Part shown: positions 11,654-22,281 of the stretch, one piece after another
How positions within the stretch are numbered: position 1 is the stretch's first letter
How the letters are laid out: each line of letters opens with the position of its first letter
Source: Adenanthera pavonina
Lineage: Eukaryota; Streptophyta; Magnoliopsida; Fabales; Fabaceae
Length of the DNA stretch: 64,000 bases
NCBI GenBank assembly: GCA_026686845.1
Contig: JAIVEN010000002.1
Coordinates: 37,031,001-37,095,000 of the forward strand
Reading direction: 5' to 3'
The notes under the pieces: generated by a model
Databases searched by the model: none
Seen by the model: the letters and a program-made list of their open reading frames with translations, nothing else
What the model was told of the DNA's origin: nothing
Made by a program: the position numbers and the translations under genes

Positions 11654-13419
11654 TGTAATACCCTTCTTGACATCTTTCTTGGCATTGTGTGCAGAAATGA
11701 AGAAAACAGGACACAGGAAGGCTCAAGTGAAGAAAAATTGAGCTCCACGCCGCGGCTTGAAGTAGCTCCGCCATGGCGAGAGCAAGTCCAGTGGCATTTT
11801 CTGGCTGAACATGGTGGAGCCGCGGTGAGCTGCCCTAAAGCTGTAGCGAGAGTCAAGTTTCTAGTTTAAATCAAAAACATTTCAAATGAACGGAAAAGAA
11901 AGAAAATGGAGGAAGCTATGAGGAGCTGTGCTAGGGCTTGCGAGATTCGGCCTTGGGAAGTGATTTTCCAACCTCAAGAGATTAGATTCACATTGGTAAG
12001 TGATCTCTACTCCTCTCTCTCTATTTTCTTTGGTTGAACTTAGGGATTTTTGGTTATATGTTGGGATTTCCGGTTTGGGCCGAAATCCACTAATTGAAAT
12101 GGGGTTAAGGAAGTGTGTTTTGGTATTCTTGTTGCTCAAATGTGAGTTTTGAAGGGTTTATGCATGATTTGAGCTTAACCCTAGGTTGTTTTCAGTTAGA
12201 GCTCTTGGGAATCCGAAGTGTATGTGGTTGAGTAGTATTTGAATGGTCCTCAAGAGCTTATTGATGCATGAAATGGGTGTTGGAACCTTGGGTTAGGCCT
12301 AAATTGGTTAAATTGTGATGTTTGGTTTAATAGTATATGTGATTAATTGAGGAATTGTGATATTATGAAGGTTGTTTGGTTAACCGAAAGGGGTTCAAGC
12401 GTGTTGGACAATTCAAGAAGTTCGTGGAATTCGCATGTGTGGTATTGACAACCTGAGGTAACCGAGTATTTATTTTATATGATTATATGTTGATATATAT
12501 GTATATATATATGCATGATCCTTTTCATACCACAATATTGATTGTGTATATGTATAGTTTTCCTATATATCGTGATATGCATGACTAGTTGATATGTGAT
12601 GATTGTATATGTTGTGTAGGTATGATGTGTAGTATCCCCATACCATTGCATGCTAACATGACCATATGATGCTTGTGCTAATAATGATATATATATGTAG
12701 AGGCATGTTGGCATGACATTAGCATCATCATCATATGATTGCATAGTGAGAGATTGATGATAAGGTGATGATGATATGATATGAGATGATGATATTATAA
12801 AGATCCCTATCGCTAAATCCTCTCCATGGGAGAGCCAGGTGACAGAGGACAATATGATATAATGAAATATTCCTGTCACTAAATTCTCTTCTTGGGAGAA
12901 TCAGGTAGTAGTGGATTTAGGGATGCACCTTCCCTAAATCACCATTAATTCGTGATGGTCCAGGGAAAGCAGAGCCACAGTCCAAGCTCTAGTGTAACTA
13001 TTGGCCAGGTTGCATTAGGGTAAGGTAAGCCTGGTGATATCCCAGAATCAATCTTCACTTACTGTTGGAAGGGAATCATCTATTGAAATGTCTTGTGATG
13101 ACGACAGCTCATGGTCCTAACCGTGTATGAGGGAGAACATGCATATCATTCATTTGCATTATCATTGCATGACTGTGTGGGTCAGTATATTTATATATTG
13201 TATGTGGTTATTCCTGGTTACTAAGACCTTGTCTCACACCTCTCTCCCATGAACTAACCTTTCAGGTGACGGTTCTGGGCAACCCGAATTTTGATGTTGT
13301 TTGGCTTGTTTCCGCTACTTTAAAGTTAAGGGATGTTGTTTTAAGATGTTTGGGTTGCATTTGGTTGGATTTTGAAGGTTTTGGTCAAGTATGAAGGTGT
13401 ATGGAGCGAGGTTGTTACA
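11654..13419 (+). mobile_element. Gypsy-type solo LTR A (1766 bp)
   Basis: It begins TGTAATACCC and ends GAGGTTGTTACA, a TG...CA LTR of the TGTAAYRCCC type common in plant Ty3/gypsy elements. It is flanked by CATAA (11649-11653) and CATAG (13420-13424), a 5-bp target duplication with one mismatch. There is no primer site, coding domain or second LTR, so it is a solo LTR produced by LTR-LTR recombination. It contains a GC-rich block (about 11745-11850) and an AT microsatellite (about 12480-12515). The segment 12800-13080 is recognisably similar to 19895-20100 in the LTR starting at 16704. Confidence 0.85.
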
Positions 13420-13424
13420 CATAG

Positions 13425-14200
13425 ACCAATAATTCAAGTGCCTATTTCATCCCAATCTTTGCACCAAATTACATGGGGACAAGCAAGCATAATTATCACG
13501 TTTAATTATACTCAAAAGAGAATAAAACGCACAGCACAGCCTTTATTTCTAATCCTTCCATGTACAGATTTCAATAAAACTCACAAGAACCGCATTGGAT
13601 AAAGCAAAGGCCATAGATAGCAGCAGCAGATGATAACTGATAAAAAGAAACTGAGGAGGCATCATCCTAGCCAAGTTCTCCACTCCTATTCACTTTATCC
13701 AAATCAAGAAAGCTAACACTCATCTGACAAGAAACATCATTCATTCAAAGCACAAACCAAATCCCATTTATCAACCCCATAAGCACTCACTTTTCCTTTC
13801 CAACGAAAACCCACTAACCAATTATATACTATATCTACCTCTACCTAAACGAACCTAATGCACATCATGTAAAGAGGAGGTAGCACATAATATAGATTCC
13901 AGATAAAGGAATTTTTTAATTTTTTGATGTCTGAGGAGCTAACATGTCATGTAAAGAGGAGAATTAGTTTCACTAATGCATATCTCAAATAGTGCAGCAA
14001 ATAAAAAGGGAAGTTGGAGTTTAAAATAGAAACTTTGACTGGAAATATCAACAAAAAACTTGCAGCAAACAAGAAAATCAAAGAAAATCACTGGGGTACT
14101 AGGTATAATGCAAATACGATGACCTAACTGAAAAATTTTAGAATAGGTACCGAGAATGATGAAAGTTGAGCAAGAATACCAATAGAGCCAAAGGCACTGA
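13425..14200. other. No gene recognised
   Basis: A moderately AT-rich stretch without a supported ORF. A short direct repeat occurs: CATGTAAAGAGGAG at 13866-13879 and 13946-13965 in a similar context. It might contain host-gene untranslated sequence but I cannot show it. Confidence 0.3.
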
Positions 14201-14377
14201 TCAGGGAGCAATGACAAGGAGGAAGCCACGATCGAGAATGATGATGCTGGTGGAGACAAAAATAACGAGGAGGGAGTGACGATTGAGAATGACAATGCTG
14301 GTGCGGATGAGGTTGAAAATAGAGAAGTGGAGGCCAAGTCCAAGTTGAAGAGCAAAGAGGCAGTGGGAACGAATTAA
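14201..14377 (+). other. Coding-like acidic segment, possible terminal exon
   Basis: An open plus-strand frame without ATG runs from 14201 to a TAA at 14375-14377. It encodes a very charged peptide with two related blocks (ATIENDDAGG and VTIENDNAGA) and a Lys-rich end (EAKSKLKSKEAVGTN). It is preceded by a possible splice acceptor (CTGATCAG). The purine-rich composition contrasts with the AT-rich surroundings. It could be the last exon of a decayed gene, or a chance frame in a purine-rich tract. No family recognised. Confidence 0.2.
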
Positions 14378-15399
14378 AATTAAGGCTTGGTGGGAGCTTC
14401 TTTTCATTTTTAAAGTTTTTTAACTTTTAACTATTATTTGTTTATTTTATTCTAGTTTATTTTTTAACAAAATACAAATTGGATCAAACCAAATGAATTT
14501 TGAATTTCGAAAGAAACATATCTTTTCATTATTTACACCTACTAAATTTAATTATGCATTCCTAATGGAAAATGATTGAAACTTTATTTGATTTTGATTT
14601 GATTTGTTTTTTAGTATGATTATTATTTTTAATTTTAATTTTAAAATGTAGATGTAGATTTTCAAAAGAAGATTGATTTAGAAAGCATTAATAATTAATA
14701 AGTTTATAATAATATTATCATGAAACAGAATTAGAAATTAACATATTAATTCAAAGTAAAATAAATGAAATTAATGTATATCAATTTAGGAAGATAATCT
14801 AATTAGATATTTCAAACCAAATTATATTATTAAAGATAAACCATTTTTTAAATCAATTCCACTAACATATCCAATATAAATAATTTATCAACATATGGAT
14901 TACTAATTCAATAAAAAACATTGTTTAATATTAATTGATTCTAGATATTTATTAATTACTAGGATAATTAAATATCATCTATGATAAAATTGCTTGGAGT
15001 TCTCTTTTAGGCTTAAACTCCTTAAAGCGTCTATACTTCCTTTAATTTCACTTTGCTACTTCTAACCCCAAAGTTATATATATCTCCTCTCTCCTTTCTT
15101 CATTTCTTATTTCTCATTCTCATCCTATGATCTCAATTTTTGTCTCAATCTCTTCCCATCAACTACCAAACATGCTCCTAAAAAATCAAAGAAACATGAG
15201 GTTTTTGGGTTTTGGTGGTTTAGCTTAAGGTTGCATTTGGAAATGTTTTTTAGTATAATTAGAACCCAACTCATGAGTTTGGCCCATTTAACCCACTATA
15301 ATATTTAAAAAATACCCAAATTTTAAAAATATCTCTAAAAATTAAAATTAACATATTACAATATTAATAAATAATCCTAAATAATAATGAAGTAGCTTA
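14378..15399. other. AT-rich stretch, nothing assigned
   Basis: No ORF or repeat recognised. CACTATAATATTT at 15294 could be a degenerate CACTA tip for the element at 15400-15996, but the match is weak. Confidence 0.3.
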
Positions 15400-15996
15400 A
15401 AAAAGAATTTAGTATCTAAATCCATCTCTAAATATGAATTAGAGACTGATTTAGTGACAAACAAGGAACTTGTTGATGCATTCATTACAAATATATCTCT
15501 AAATCTATCTCTAAATAGATATTAGAGATGGATTTAAAGATGGACAAGATATCCGTTGCTGTATTCATTAAAAATTCGTATCTAAATCCATCTCAAAGAA
15601 AAAACAAATGAGAGATGGGTTTAGTGACAAATTTCCATCCATCACAATAAATTAAAAAAATATGTCACAAAATTCGTCTCTAAATATTAAAGAATTTTTA
15701 AGAAATAATAGGGTATATTTAGAGATGGATATAGAGATAGGCTTTTTTATTTGTAGCAATGAAAAATGAGTTATTGCTAAGTCCATCTCTACTTTATTGT
15801 TAGATACAGATTTGTTAGAGACAACTTATACCCGTCTATAACTCCATCTCTAATATTTTTTCATTATTTTTTAAAATAAAATAAAGTTGTTTTTGAAAAA
15901 AAAAATTCGTTATCTATCTCTATTTCCATCTCTAATAGCGATAGATTTTAATCTCTCTTTAAAATCCGTAGCTATATGAGTTTTTTTTTTGTAGTG
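15400..15996 (+). mobile_element. CACTA-like transposon remnant with subterminal repeats
   Basis: The right end is a poly-T run followed by GTAGTG (15991-15996), the reverse complement of the plant CACTA tip CACTAC. The interior is filled with copies of ATCCATCTCTAAAT and its inverse TTAGAGATGGATTT in both orientations, as in CACTA subterminal regions. The left half has three units with period about 83 bp (starts near 15389, 15472, 15555). An internal inverted match of about 20 bp joins 15472-15491 (GTTGATGCATTCATTACAAA) to the right tip and its flank (15988-16007). No transposase is seen, so it is a non-autonomous derivative or one end of a longer element. Confidence 0.55.
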
Positions 15997-16703
15997 AATG
16001 CATCAACATGTGAATTACAAATACATTCCAATTGCAAATTTACCAATGCCATGCATATATAAAATAAAACAATCACAATACACATAATTTAAAATCTCTT
16101 TCTTTAAAAAGTAGAAAAAGAAACCCATAAGAAAGCTCCAACCTTTCTTTAAAATCTCTTCATAGCAAAGTATATGTCATTGGTCCTAAAAGTGATGTGC
16201 TGCTTATGTTTAAAAGTCTATATAAATAACTACATATGTTCATTATATATATACTATCTTATGTATGGGTTTAAAATTACTATATCTTCAAAAGTTCAAC
16301 CTTACAAGTTGAGACATGGTGAAACCAAAAACAACAAACTCATGACTTTAAAAAGATAAATATATTCATTATCAGGATATGAATAACACATTGTAAGTTG
16401 GGGAAATATGGTATATTTAGAGTGGACTTTATAAACTAAATCCAAATGCTTTAGTTTAGTCATATCTAATACCAGTTTGATGATAAACAAATATTTTACA
16501 AATCATACGTATGCCTTCTGCTTACTATAAAATGTATACCTCTTTAGTTTTTGAACGGATCTTACCTCATAAAATAGTAGTGAAAGCTTGTCTGTCCTAT
16601 TAGAAAACACCAAGATAGCTTTAAAAAAATATATTTTTCCTATTTCATGGAATCCAATAAAAGAAGGCAATGTACATGTATTAAAAATGGTTATTGGATA
16701 TTC
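15997..16703. other. No gene recognised
   Basis: AT-rich; only short chance frames on both strands. Nothing assigned. Confidence 0.3.
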
Positions 16704-17301
16704 TGTAATGACCCTAGTTACTAAAATTCTAAAGGACTTAATTAAATGGTATAGGACCAAAGAAAAGGATCAAAATTGAGAAATAAGGAAAAGTGGGATA
16801 GAAAGTATCATGCTACGGTGAGGAGTAGTGGCCCTGCAGAGGATGAGCTTGGGTTGGGGTCTAGCCCAAGTAAGTAAGCAATGATTTCGTGACAAGCTTA
16901 AGTGGTGTTGCGGTGTAAGTCGGACACTCAATTAAAAGCAAAAGTCAAACTAAATGCCAAAGAAGAGGACAAAATAAAGGAAACGAAGGTGCTCTAATGG
17001 GATTTCGTATTTTTAGCTTTAAAGGTTCAATTTCTAGTATTTAGAAGCTTAAATATTATTGGTAAGCCATCCCTTAACTCTCCTCTATGTTTCTCTTCAA
17101 GTTTTACTGAAAGTTTTTCATGGTTTTGGTTAGGGTTCTGATTTGTTTAAGTTTCCACTAATTAAATTGTATATAAATGTGTTCTAGAGGTGTTGTTGGA
17201 CATTTCTATGATTTAGGTGTCGATTTTACAGTGGTTAAGTAGTATATTTCCTAAATCCTAATCCTCTAATGTTGGTATCTTTAGGAATCCAAAGTCATAT
17301 A

Positions 17302-19145
17302 TGTTGAATCAAGAGTTTTGATGATTCTAAATCAACACTCAAGAGCTTGGATTGAAGATATCAAAGGAGATCAAAACTGTTTCAAGTGAAGATTTTATGA
17401 GTATTTGCTGTTAGATCTTTTGTAGAGTCTTAGTTTTTGCTATGATTGGGTAAAAGATTTTGATTTAAAGAAAAGATGTTTTCAAACTTTGATTTTATGT
17501 TAAATCTTGAAACATTTGGAAAACACCCACAAACAGACGAAGGTTGAAAGTTTAAACTGAACTGTCAAGTTTGAAATTTGAACTTTGCCTTTGGACATTC
17601 GAATTTCGAGCTAAAACTGAATAAGTCTGAAGAGATGACTCTCTGTCAGACGAATTTTGGTTGTTCAAAATTTGAATTTTCATCTAGTCTGAAAGAAGCC
17701 TTTCTGGTAACAGACGAACTTCACACTCTCAAAATTCAAATTTCAAGTAAAATGAAGTTTGTGAAAACCAAAGAAATTCGTGTGAAACTATGATAAAATG
17801 CATCTGAAATCAAAATCAAATTGAGTTTGATAAATGCTCTCTGACAGACGAATTTTGAACTTCCAACATTCAAATTTTCATATAAGTCTGAAAGAAGCTT
17901 CTTTGCAACAGACGAACTTTGAGTCTTCAAAATTCGAATTTCAGACAAAACAAAACTTGAGAAAATAGAAGAAATTCGTCTGAAAGTTTGATAAAGTTCA
18001 TCTGAGATCAAGAATGATTTAAGTCTCAAAACTGCTTTCTGACAGACGAACTTTGAACATTAAAATTTGAATTTCAGAAGCTAAGTTCTTGAGTCTGTTA
18101 AAGTGAAACATTGACATACGAATGATGAGAACTTGCAACATTCGAATGATGAAATTAGTCTGAAAAGAGTCTCTCTGACAGACGAATTTCACCCTTTCAA
18201 AATTCGAATTTCGAAGAAAGTAATCTACTGTGCCTCTTTAAACGTTCAATGAACAGACAAATTTGAATTTCGAAGGCACTGTAGAAAATTAAAAACACTG
18301 TTCACACTTAACCGAAAAACTTTCTTCTTGAAAATTCGTATGTCACACTGTGAAAATGTTTTGTAAGCTTCAAAATTTGAATTTCACTTCATGGACAGAT
18401 GAACTTCGTGCTATAACGTTGGAAGCTTTAATCTTCGGTTCCTTCGAAATTCGTCTGTTGACCAACCAAAATTCGAATTTCAGTATGTCAGAAACATTAA
18501 ATGTGGTTGGTAAACGGATAGTTTTTCAGAGTAACCGTTGGATAACTTCCCCAACGGATAGATTTAGTCTCTAACGGATATTTGAGACCTAAATCTATAA
18601 ATACAACATCATTTGAAGTTGTGGGTAACGAATCAAACTTATATATACCGAATTTCTGTTGAATCTTCTTCAAAAAGCTTTTACCCTCTCAACTTCTATA
18701 CTTGTACTTAAACTTTCATATCTACTCTTTTCAAGAGAGTTATTTCATTGTAATCAATCTACTCTTCATCTGGGAGATAGATTTACTTGTGAGGGGTATT
18801 CACAAGGGGATTGGGAAGCACATAGTGAAAGTGCTTGGAGAGTTTGAGAGAGCTCAGAAATAGAGCATACTCGTGTACTGTGGCTTTAGCAAGAAGCCCG
18901 TTGAAATTCTTGCTGTATAGTGGATAAATCTCAAGAGGTGTCTTGGGGACTGGATGTAGATCAAGTGGATAGACCGAACCAGGATAAATCATTGAGTTTT
19001 CTTCTCCTTATCTCTACTTTTCAGCTTGCTCTGTTTTACACGTTGTTTTCATTATACTGTGATATCTTCACTTACTTCACTTTGTGCAGAAAAAGTTCAA
19101 TCTTCCCAATTCACTCCCCCTCTTGGGAAGTTAGCCTTGCTAACA
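17302..19145 (+). mobile_element. Sirevirus-like solo LTR (1844 bp)
   Basis: It starts TGTTGAATCAAGAGTTTTGATG and ends GTTAGCCTTGCTAACA. It is flanked on both sides by ATATA (17297-17301 and 19146-19150), a perfect 5-bp target duplication, with no internal domain. It is the longest LTR of its family here. It shows the clearest motif array: CAGACGAA-type motifs at about 17525, 17647, 17712, 17845, 17911, 18042 and 18179, alternating with AAATTCGAATTT-type palindromes. A TATA box lies at 18596-18603. The tail has CCAATTCACTCCCCC. Confidence 0.92.
18596..18603 (+). promoter_or_regulatory. LTR TATA box
   Basis: TATAAATA at the position equivalent to the other Sirevirus LTRs, just downstream of the motif array. 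Confidence 0.55.
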
Positions 19146-20605
19146 ATATAAGTATGATTGTGATTCTAAGAGTTGTCTTGGTATTTTGATACTTTTAGCT
19201 TATGGAAGCTCTATTTCTATTCAGGTTATGATTGAGTTAGTTATTATATATGCTAAATGTTGAGAATTGTGATGGCAATTAGGATTTGACGTTATATAGG
19301 TTGTTATACTGCTCAAATAAGATCTCTTGGCTCAAGGTTGTATGTGGAAAGTGTTGAATTGGTTGTGGTTGCTCCTTTTGGTCTACCGAGGTGTCGAGTG
19401 GGTTAGACGATTGAGGTAATCGAGATGTCTTATCTATGTTTCTGTTTGATTATATATATGGCTAATCCTTTTCATATCATAATATGCATACTTGATGTAT
19501 TATGTTGTGTTCTTTCATATCATGATATGCATTAGTACAGATTAAGGGTATCCTTTTTCATATCATAATATGGCAGTTACACAGCTAGTAAGTTCTCTAT
19601 CCATACTCTATATTGTACTATTATGGTTATTGATGACAATGAACATGATATATGTATGTTTTGATTGAGTGTCAATATATAGTGGTGATTATGCACCCCA
19701 TGACTTATCACATATGATATTATGGCATGCTACCACTATAGAAGAGAGTATGTGTTGTTATGATAGAATGCATCGGGCATTGTCACATGCTATGCATCGA
19801 TGGGATATATGGTTTGGGTGACAATGCTCTATATACCACGTGATATGTCAATCAACTAAATAATACACTAGGCCTTGTGCTCAGATAGTGCAGCTTATGT
19901 TATTCCAGTCACTAAATAGTTATACTATAGCCAGGGGACTCAGGTGGCTATGAATTGGAGTCCACCTTCTCTAAATAGCCACCTGTTGGATGTTTTAGGG
20001 GAAGGAAGGCCATTATCCAACCTTTAGTGTATTGACCTTTGGCCAGGTTAAGACTATTGGGAGGAGAGCTAGGTGGTGGCCCTAGAATCAGCCATCATGG
20101 GTAGTTAGAAAGGGCCCACTAGTTAAGATTACCTTATTATGGTAACTAACTTATGGTTCTAGCCATGTATTGATGGGACTTATGTCTGCATATCATGCAT
20201 ATTGCATTCAAATTGTATATGGCATTGAATAATTTTATGAAAGCATGTTCTATTATTTGTGTGTATTTGTATGTATGTTTACCCTTGGTTACTGAGATGT
20301 ATGTCGCACCCCGTGGCTAATCATTCTTAGTGAAGGATCTAGTTCTAGCAAGGAAAAGGCTAAGGAGGCTTGGGAAAGAAAGACTGAGAGTACTCATAGG
20401 TGTTGGGGATTGTTTCCCTTTTGTTGTTGTTGTTTAGTTGTGTTATCAGTAAAGTGTCACTTGTCTTGTTGTGTAATACTATATCTATAATGATGTATCT
20501 GTGTATCTTGGGGCATGACTAGTGTATGACCCTTTTTTTTATTCTCTTGCGCTTGTGTTTAGCCCTCTTGTGTGTTGTTGGGCCTATGGATATACTTGTA
20601 ATATG

Positions 20606-22263
20606 TGTTGAATCAAGTGTTTTAATTATTCCAAACCAATCTTCAAAAGCTTGGAGAGAAGATATCAAAGGTGTATAAAAGATCTCAAGTGAAGAAATTC
20701 AAGAAAAACCAACACAAGAATAGATGTAGAATCTCTAACAGTGTTTAAATTGAGTAAAAGACTTTGAATTGGCAAAAAGATGTTTTAAAACTATGATTCT
20801 ATGTTAATTCATGGAATATTTGAAAAACACCCATCAACAGACGAAGTTTGAAAGGTTAATACTGATCCGTTGTTTTGAAAATTCTAACTTTACCTTTGGA
20901 AATTTGAATTTCAAATTGAAAATAAACAAGTCTGAAAAGAGCCTTCTCTGACAGATGAACTTTGACTGCAAAAATTTAAACTTTGAAACAAGTCTAATAA
21001 GAGCCTTCTCTGACAGACGAACTTTAGTTTTTGAAAATTTGAATTTCTGACAAAACACAAGTCATGAAAAATGAAAAATTTGTTTGAGGATATGTCAAAG
21101 TTCAACTAAAAACAAAGTGTAAAAAGAGTTCCAAGATAGCTCACTGACAGACGAACTTTGATATTAAAAATTTGAATTTCAGAAACAAAGCTTGTAAGTC
21201 TGTTACGATAATCTGTTGACATACGAATATTGGTATTTAGAAATTTGAATTTTGAGCTAAGTCTGATAAGAGTTCTCTCTGACAGATGAACTTTGAATAT
21301 TGAAAATTCGAATTTTGAAAAGATGAACTATTGTGCCTTATTAAGCTGCCCACTAACTGATGAATTTTGGGCACCAAAATTCTAACTTCGAAGGCATTGT
21401 AGCAAATTGGGACTACTGTTCACACTTTGAAGAAGAACTTTTTAACTTGAAAATTCATATGTTCCAATACAGAAAAATTTCTCAACGATGATAATTTGAA
21501 CTTTGCTTTACAACAAATGAACTTTGAAATTTAACGTTGAAGTCTTTAGCTTTTAGTCTCTACAAAATTCGTCTGTTTCCCAAACAAAATTTGAACTTTA
21601 AATGTCAGAAGAATTAAATGTGGTTGGTGGACGAATAATTTTTTAGAGTAACAGTTGGGTAACTTCTCCAATGGATAGATTTTGTCTCTAACGTATAGTT
21701 AAGACCTAAATCTTTAAATATAACATCATTTGAAGTTGTGGGTAACGATTTTAACATTGTACATGCTGAAACTCTATCAAATTCTCAGCTCAAAGTCTCT
21801 TACTCTCATACTTCAGACTTGTACACTTAAACTTTCATATACACTCTAAATTAGAGAGTTTATTCTTGTAATCAATCTTATCTTCATCTGGAAGAAAGAT
21901 TTTCCTGTGAGGGTTTTCACTGGGGATTTGGGAAGCACTTAGTTAGAGTGCAAAGAGAGAGAAGTTGTAAGCTCTAAGAACAGAGCAACAAAGCTGTACT
22001 AAGACAATTACAAGAAGCCTACTAAATTCTAGTAGGATAGTTGAAAATCTCAAGAAGTTGCTTGGGGACTGGATGTAGGTCAAGATAGAGAGACCGAACT
22101 AGGATAAACTTCTGTGCCTACTCTTCTCCTTTACTGGTTTTACATTGCTATTATATTGTACTCTATTTTATAGTCTCTTTTGTCTTCACTATACTCTTAA
22201 CTTTTGTAGAAAATTTTAATCTTCCTAATTTACCTCCCTCTTGGGAAGCCAGCATATCTAACA
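20606..22263 (+). mobile_element. E2 5' LTR (1658 bp)
   Basis: It begins TGTTGAATCAAGTG and ends GCATATCTAACA. The motif array spans about 20830-21610. The TATA position reads TTTAAATA (21713-21720), one change from the TATAAATA of the 3' LTR, so the promoter of this copy may be weakened. The end tail reads TTTACCTCCCTCTTGGG, with a C-to-T change in the otherwise conserved CAATTCACCCCC motif. Confidence 0.92.
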
Positions 22264-22265
22264 AA

Positions 22266-22281
22266 TGCTATCAGAGCTTGG
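22266..22281 (+). other. E2 primer binding site, initiator tRNA-Met type
   Basis: TGCTATCAGAGCTTGG lies 2 bases after the 5' LTR. It matches TGGTATCAGAGC, the complement of the plant initiator-Met tRNA 3' end, with one mismatch in the first 12 bases. This is the usual primer for Ty1/copia minus-strand synthesis. Confidence 0.88.

Larger units (their letters stand above)
16704..20605 (+). mobile_element. Gypsy-type LTR B, interrupted by two insertions
   Basis: It begins TGTAATGACCC, resembling LTR A and LTR C. It resumes after the nested LTR (17302-19145) with sequence matching LTR A: near 19900-20100 it has the CACTAAAT block, TTTAGTGTA and TTGGCCAGGTTAAG, in the same order as 12860-13030. 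At 20606 it is cut by E2. Its right part should continue after E2 (32319 on), but I could not recognise the TTACA end, so its length and whether it is solo are unknown. Confidence 0.65.

Noticed and set aside
12475..12879. 134-codon minus-strand frame rich in His/Ile/Tyr
   Set aside because: Created by AT microsatellite and ATGATG-rich sequence inside a solo LTR.
13939..14407. Minus-strand frames of 138 and 68 codons
   Set aside because: They are complements of the purine-rich segment at 14201-14377. Composition is low-complexity Ser/Leu/Phe, with no domain.
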